Shown in pieces: positions 59,185 through 64,000 of a stretch of 64,000 nucleotides of DNA. The stretch is from Acestrorhynchus altus (taxonomy: Eukaryota; Chordata; Actinopteri; Characiformes; Acestrorhynchidae), in NCBI GenBank assembly GCA_034509495.1, contig CM067513.1:20160819-20224818 (forward strand). Reading direction: 5' to 3'. The notes under the pieces are model-generated. The model was not told where the DNA came from. It did no database searches and saw only the letters and a list, made by a program, of their open reading frames with translations. Position numbers and translations under genes: made by a program. Every line of letters begins with the position of its first letter. The stretch's first letter is position 1.

Positions 59185-59357
59185 TGCATTATAATGCTAG
59201 TCATCCAATGCAATGTACATAAAAGCCTCATCTAAGTAATTAATCAAGAAATAAATAACTATACTCTGTTACAATTACAATATAACAAATTCAACATTTT
59301 CAAAATAGAGTGATTGCTAGCAAGGATTATATTACAGTATAACAGGGGTGTTAAATG

Positions 59358-60775
59358 TACAGTGCATCCAGAAATTATGCACAACATTTAACTTTTTTCT
59401 ACATTTTGTTACAACCTTACAACCTTATTCAAAAATTGATTAAATATTTTTCTCCTCACAATTCTACACACAATACCTCGTGATGGAAAAGTGAGAAAAC
59501 GTTGTTTGCAATCTTTGCAAATGTATTCAAAATAAACACAAAATATAGCCTGTGCATAAGTATTCATAGCTTTTGCCTTGACACTTGGGAGCTCAGTTGC
59601 ATCTGTTTTCACTCATTGATTATTGATTGTTTCTCCAGCTTGATTGAAGTACACTTGTGGTAAATTCAGTTGATTGATATATTATATAAGGTCCCATAGT
59701 AGATGCGCATGTAAGAGCACAAACCCAACCATGGAATCTCAGGAATTGTCTGTAGACCTCAAAGACAGGATTGTATTGAGACCCAGATCTGAGGAAGGGT
59801 ACAGGGATCATTTCTGCTACATTGAAGGTCCAAATGAGCACAGTGGCTTCCATCATCCGTAAATGAAAAGTTTGGAATCACAGGACTCTTCCTAGAGTTG
59901 GCCACCTGGCCAAACTGAGTGATCATGGTAAAAGGGCCTTAGTCAGTGAGGTGACTAAGAATCCAATGGTCACTCTTGAGCTCCTACATTGCTCTGTGGA
60001 AAGAGGAGAACCTTCCAGAAGGACAACCTTTTCAATCAGGCCTATGTGGATAGAGTGGCCAGTCCTCAATAAAAGACACAACACCCTGCCTGGAGTTTGC
60101 CAAAGGCACCTAAAGGACTCTCAGACCATGAGAAACAAAAAGATTGAACTTTTTTTAACTGAATGCAAACCATCATGTCTGGAGGAAACCAGGCACTGTT
60201 CATCACCTAGCCAATACCATTCCTACAATGAAGCAATGTTTTTCTACTACAGGATCTGTGAGATTTGTCAGGGTTGAGGGAAAGATGACTGCTGCGATGT
60301 ACTGAGACATCCTTGATGATCACCTGCTCCAGTGTGCTCTGGACCTCAGACTGGGAAAAATGTTTATATTCTAACAGGAAAATGAACCTAAGCACACAGC
60401 CAAAATAACAAAAGAGTGTCTTCAGGACAACTCTGTGAATGTCCTTGAGTGGCCCAACCAGAGCCTGATTGAACATCTCTGGAGATCTCTAGAAAAATCT
60501 AAAAATGGCTGTGCACTGACACTTCCAATCCAAGTTGATGCACCTTGAGAGTTTGTGCAAAGAATAATGAGAGAAACTTCCCAAAAAACAGGTGTGCAAA
60601 GCTTGTAGCATTATATGCAAAAAAGACTTGAGGCTATAATTGCTGCCAAAGGTCCTTCAACAAGGTATTGAGCAAAAGCAGTGAACAAACATTTTGAAAC
60701 ACATTTCCTTACTTTGTCATCATGAGTTATTGTGTGCAGAATTTTGAGGGAAGAAATGAATTTTCAATAAGGCTG
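59358..60775 (+). mobile_element. Tc1-like transposon, decayed
   Basis: Starts after TA with CAGTGCATCC. Inverted repeats pair 59438-59521 with 60686-60768 (bcacaca-type block: attctacacacaatacctcg against its partner attctgcacacaataactca), but the outer tip of the right repeat is missing. The interior shows a broken transposase: a helix-turn-helix-like start at 59728 (MESQELSVDLKDRIVLR), and late WPNQSLIEHLW-like residues at 60450-60490 from the DDE end. No intact frame. Confidence 0.8.
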
Positions 60776-60955
60776 CCACTAATCCTGGCTGCCAAAAGTT
60801 AAAATACATGTTCTTAATGGTGACTATTTAACAGCTGCTTATTAAAGAAATTCCTAAACTGCACTGACACTGGCCTGCAGGAATGAACAGAGCGACATTA
60901 AACCCCACAAAACAACCAATCATTTTTATTTCATTTCATTGGAAGTCCTACGGAT
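60776..60955. other. Unassigned sequence
   Basis: No feature recognised. Confidence 0.4.
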
Positions 60956-60957
60956 TT

Positions 60958-61215
60958 AGACATGTCAATTACCCCCTAAGGAAGATCATCCACATGTTTC
61001 CTCCGAATCATGTGACGGATGCCTACTGCCTCTTTTCGAACTGCCACCTTTGCATTGTTTGCATCGTTTGCTGGACAGCCATCGAGGAGAATATCGGATC
61101 TCCGGTTCTGACACAATGGTCAACAGATATGCGATGTGGGAAGAGCACCACCGAGGGGGAGAGCAAGCCAATTTCTCTCCCTCTGGACCCCAGCTGCAAT
61201 TACTACAATTACAAT
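60958..61215. repeat. Interspersed short repeat, probably SINE
   Basis: GC-richer island with cctactgcctcttttcgaac and ggggagagcaagccaatttc, ending in a ctacaattacaattac tract like a SINE tail. The 112-codon frame across it is incidental. Family assigned from memory only. Confidence 0.4.
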
Positions 61216-62785
61216 TACTAGTACTTACTGACTATTTACCTATGAAAGACAAGATATTTACTGTGCCGTAAAATAAAGTGCTACTGGTTATGTTCCAGAG
61301 AGTGGAAGTTACAAAATGTCAATCACAGTACTGTTTTATTGCTACCTTAGGTTGTCAAGAAATGTTAGCAAGCATAATTAGTTTTGTGTGAATCTGCAGA
61401 ACTAAAACAAACACTGAATAATGTATGTGGTCAAGTCCAAGAGCATAAGAGGTCTTGCTCTCTAGGTGGGAAGCATGGCAGATGTAGCAGAATAGAATGA
61501 GTGCTCTAATAGAAAACATTTAAATGTGATAAAAAAAATGTATTTCAAAGTGTTGTAAAATATATAATACACACATTCTTCTGTAACTGTTTCTAATTCT
61601 ACTAGATTTTGGAGCATTGCTGTGAGGATTTGATTGAAAAGCACTAAGGACATGATGTTGGATGTTTATCACCTTATCGCCAACTCGCTCCAAAAGCACA
61701 GAATGCAGCAGCATCATTCCTGATAACACAGTTCCACTTCTCAAAACATGCTCTTCTGGTGGGCTTTAAACCCATTTACCACACATCTCGCATTAGGCAT
61801 GGTGCAAATGGATGCAACTTAAGTAGCTGAACATATTCATTAGAAGGGGTGTCCAAAAATGCTTGGGCATATTGTCAGTCAGTCCTTGTCCTTATTAATT
61901 TCTTCCTAAATAGGATCACTGTGGATCCATTGCCTACCTGGAGTCATCGGGCACAAGGCAGGAATACCCCCTGGTGAGGGTGCCAGTCCATTGCAGGGTA
62001 CCATGTGCACACATGGCCAATTCATCTGGCTGCATTTTTGGGAGGCAGGAGGAAACCAGAGTACTCAAAACCTATGTGGGAGAACACAAGCACTACCTGA
62101 GTTGCTACCATGCCATCCTGGTCATATTGTACAGTATATAATCTATATAGAGTATATACTTTTGTGAGGTGTGGTTGTGGCAAGAAAGGGGAACTTGAGA
62201 AACCTTGTCCCCATCAGCAAGTAAAGACTGAGCATTAAATATGGAAGGTGAGGGGGGATGAGCAGTTATGTAAGGCACATAAGTGAGGGGCGAAGGAGAT
62301 TGCGGTGGTCTTTATCCCAAACTTTAGTTCATATTTTATGATTTCATTTGACTCTTATATAAACAAAATTACAAAGTCAGTGCTTTTGGGCCAAAAGATT
62401 TTCAGGTGCTAACCTGAACTTTTCTGAAGTGTAGCTTCTCTTTGCTTTTGTTTCATGTATAATATGTTTTGTCATTCTTGGTATGAGACCATCAGTTCCT
62501 GAAGGTTCCCAATAGTATAGGATAGCAGTAATTTTTCAAAGTAATGTCTCAAAGTTGAACATATTTTTCATGTGACCCAAGTTGAATCCAATCAGATAAG
62601 GCATCACACAGCAATTGTTATTAAATACTGCTGGTTGCTAACAGGATCAACACACTACCTGTAACTGCAAGTTGAAGCAAACCCTGGTTTTTGTACTCAT
62701 AAATGTTATTGCATTTATCCTCATCCCTTCTGAATGGTTGAAAAACACAGATAAATGCTTCTCTATAACGGTGTGGTCTTCACAG
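61216..62785. other. Unassigned sequence
   Basis: The stretch 61900-62135 (tggagtcatcgggcacaagg, ccattgcagggta) is in the style of short fish interspersed repeats. No gene recognised. Confidence 0.35.
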
Positions 62786-62787
62786 GC

Positions 62788-62788
<1 letters not shown>

Positions 62789-62868
<80 letters not shown>
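62789..62868. repeat. (GT)n microsatellite
   Basis: About 40 GT units. Confidence 0.95.
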
Positions 62869-62869
<1 letters not shown>

Positions 62870-62879
62870 ACGCTGATTC

Positions 62880-64000
62880 GGTTCTCACTGCTCTGTGACT
62901 GTGACTGAATCGTTATAGGGAAGAGTTGGCAGGTTGTGAGGCTCTGGGGGACTGAGCTGAGCATCACTGGTCATCGTTCCCTTCTTCCCTCAGAACTCTT
63001 TAACAGATTTCTTTCTTCCTTCCTCCATGTGGACTTGCTGAAAATTCTGCAGCAACCCGATTCTGTCGATTTCCTCATTCTCCAGCTATTCTTCCCTCTG
63101 TCCCCCTTGCACGTCCATCATATCTTCTGACAAACGCTAACTGTTCCTTTGGCTATAATTATTGGCAGATGCATGGCGGCAACGGGTAATGGAAAATCTC
63201 TTTCCACCTGCCTCTCTTTCTGTTTTCCCTCCACAGAGGTTGTGACAGCTGTTCACTGAATTTATGATCAAGCGCCGCCCCCACACATCCGGTCCCTCCA
63301 TCTGGTCATTAGACGAATTATGTAGGTAAACTTCTCTAATAGTTTCAGTCCTGCTTGATGAAGCAATTTTTTTGTTCCATGCATGTTCAGCTCCAACAAT
63401 GAACCATAAATTCATCCTCAATTTTACCTTCCTGTTTTACATTTAAATCTGGTTGCTCAATGTACTCCCTTTGTAGGCAAATTGCTTTTTAATTAATTTA
63501 GCCTTGTGACTTGAAAGATAATGAGTGCAGTTAGATGCTCAATTCCACTGAAAAGAAACCAAAGCCATAGCTATGCCAGTTTTTAAGTAATTTAGCAAAC
63601 ACCCCCCCTCAGGCATTACCTGAATGCAAAACGACAGGCAGCCACTGTGAGACATTGGTTGGCTTGTGCCCACAGCACTGTGGGGGCCTAGCACCTCCTT
63701 CTTCTCCAGATGTGTGGGCAGCATCTTCATTAAAGCAAATATTAATAACTAAGATATGTGCTTCAGTAATCGTTCAGTTTCAGGGGCGCCATGGTCACGG
63801 TGTCTTCTTGCCAGCTACAACGTGAGGTGGATTTGAAATAAAGTTATGCTAACTTGAGAGAGATGTGGCTTATGGGGGCAGAAAATATCCGGAACCTTTA
63901 ATTTTCCTTTCTTTTGGAAGTAATTGACTGAATTTCAACACTATTATGGGGCATTGTTCTCCTCAGGAGACATTTAAATAATTGAGAAACAGTGTCTTTC
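62880..64000. other. Unassigned sequence at window end
   Basis: Repeat-poor and better balanced in base composition than the preceding 10 kb. Frames at 62936-63130, 63421-63137 and 63730-63539 have no recognisable domain. Regulatory sequence or a noncoding exon is possible but not shown. Confidence 0.3.

Overview
The window reads as AT-rich nuclear DNA from a teleost fish, probably an otophysan. The evidence is many long (CA)n, (ATT)n and (TA)n microsatellites, broken Tc1/mariner, hAT-like, RTE and CR1/L2-type elements, tRNA-derived SINE-like sequences, and one multi-exon, intron-rich gene. The lineage is inferred from repeat style only. There is no bacterial-type gene organisation, no CRISPR array and no intact transposase or viral gene.

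The one gene I can assemble with confidence is on the minus strand. Seven coding exons between 34385 and 17037 join in phase at GT-AG sites into a 614-codon reading frame. Its C-terminus is an ALMS motif, the C-terminal module of ALMS1, CEP295/KIAA1731 and C10orf90/FATS. Overall size, one large serine-rich central exon and the C-terminal motif favour C10orf90 (FATS). Further minus-strand exon-like segments at 51516-51478, 50451-50348, 48682-48634 and 48553-48437 also join in phase. They could be the N-terminal part of this gene, for a protein of about 718 residues, or the end of a separate upstream gene.

Layout: 0-17 kb is repeats (a Tc1 fragment and local duplication near 1 kb, a decayed RTE LINE with target-site duplication at 4.5-7.5 kb, hAT-like elements at 12-13 and 15-16 kb, tRNA-like SINE pieces). 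17-34.4 kb is the ALMS-motif gene; its introns hold microsatellites, a 740-bp tandem duplication, Tc1, LINE and hAT-like pieces. 34.4-48 kb is noncoding and repeat-rich, with two solo LTRs bearing exact 5-bp target-site duplications and a minus-strand LINE. 48.3-51.6 kb holds the candidate upstream exons. 51.6-64 kb holds several Tc1/mariner elements and microsatellites.

I did not find a convincing new biological system. The items most worth following up are the ALMS-gene model with its upstream exons, a CA repeat 8 nt from the splice donor of a frame-critical exon, and the 18.5-19.9 kb tandem duplication, which looks like an assembly or polishing artefact.
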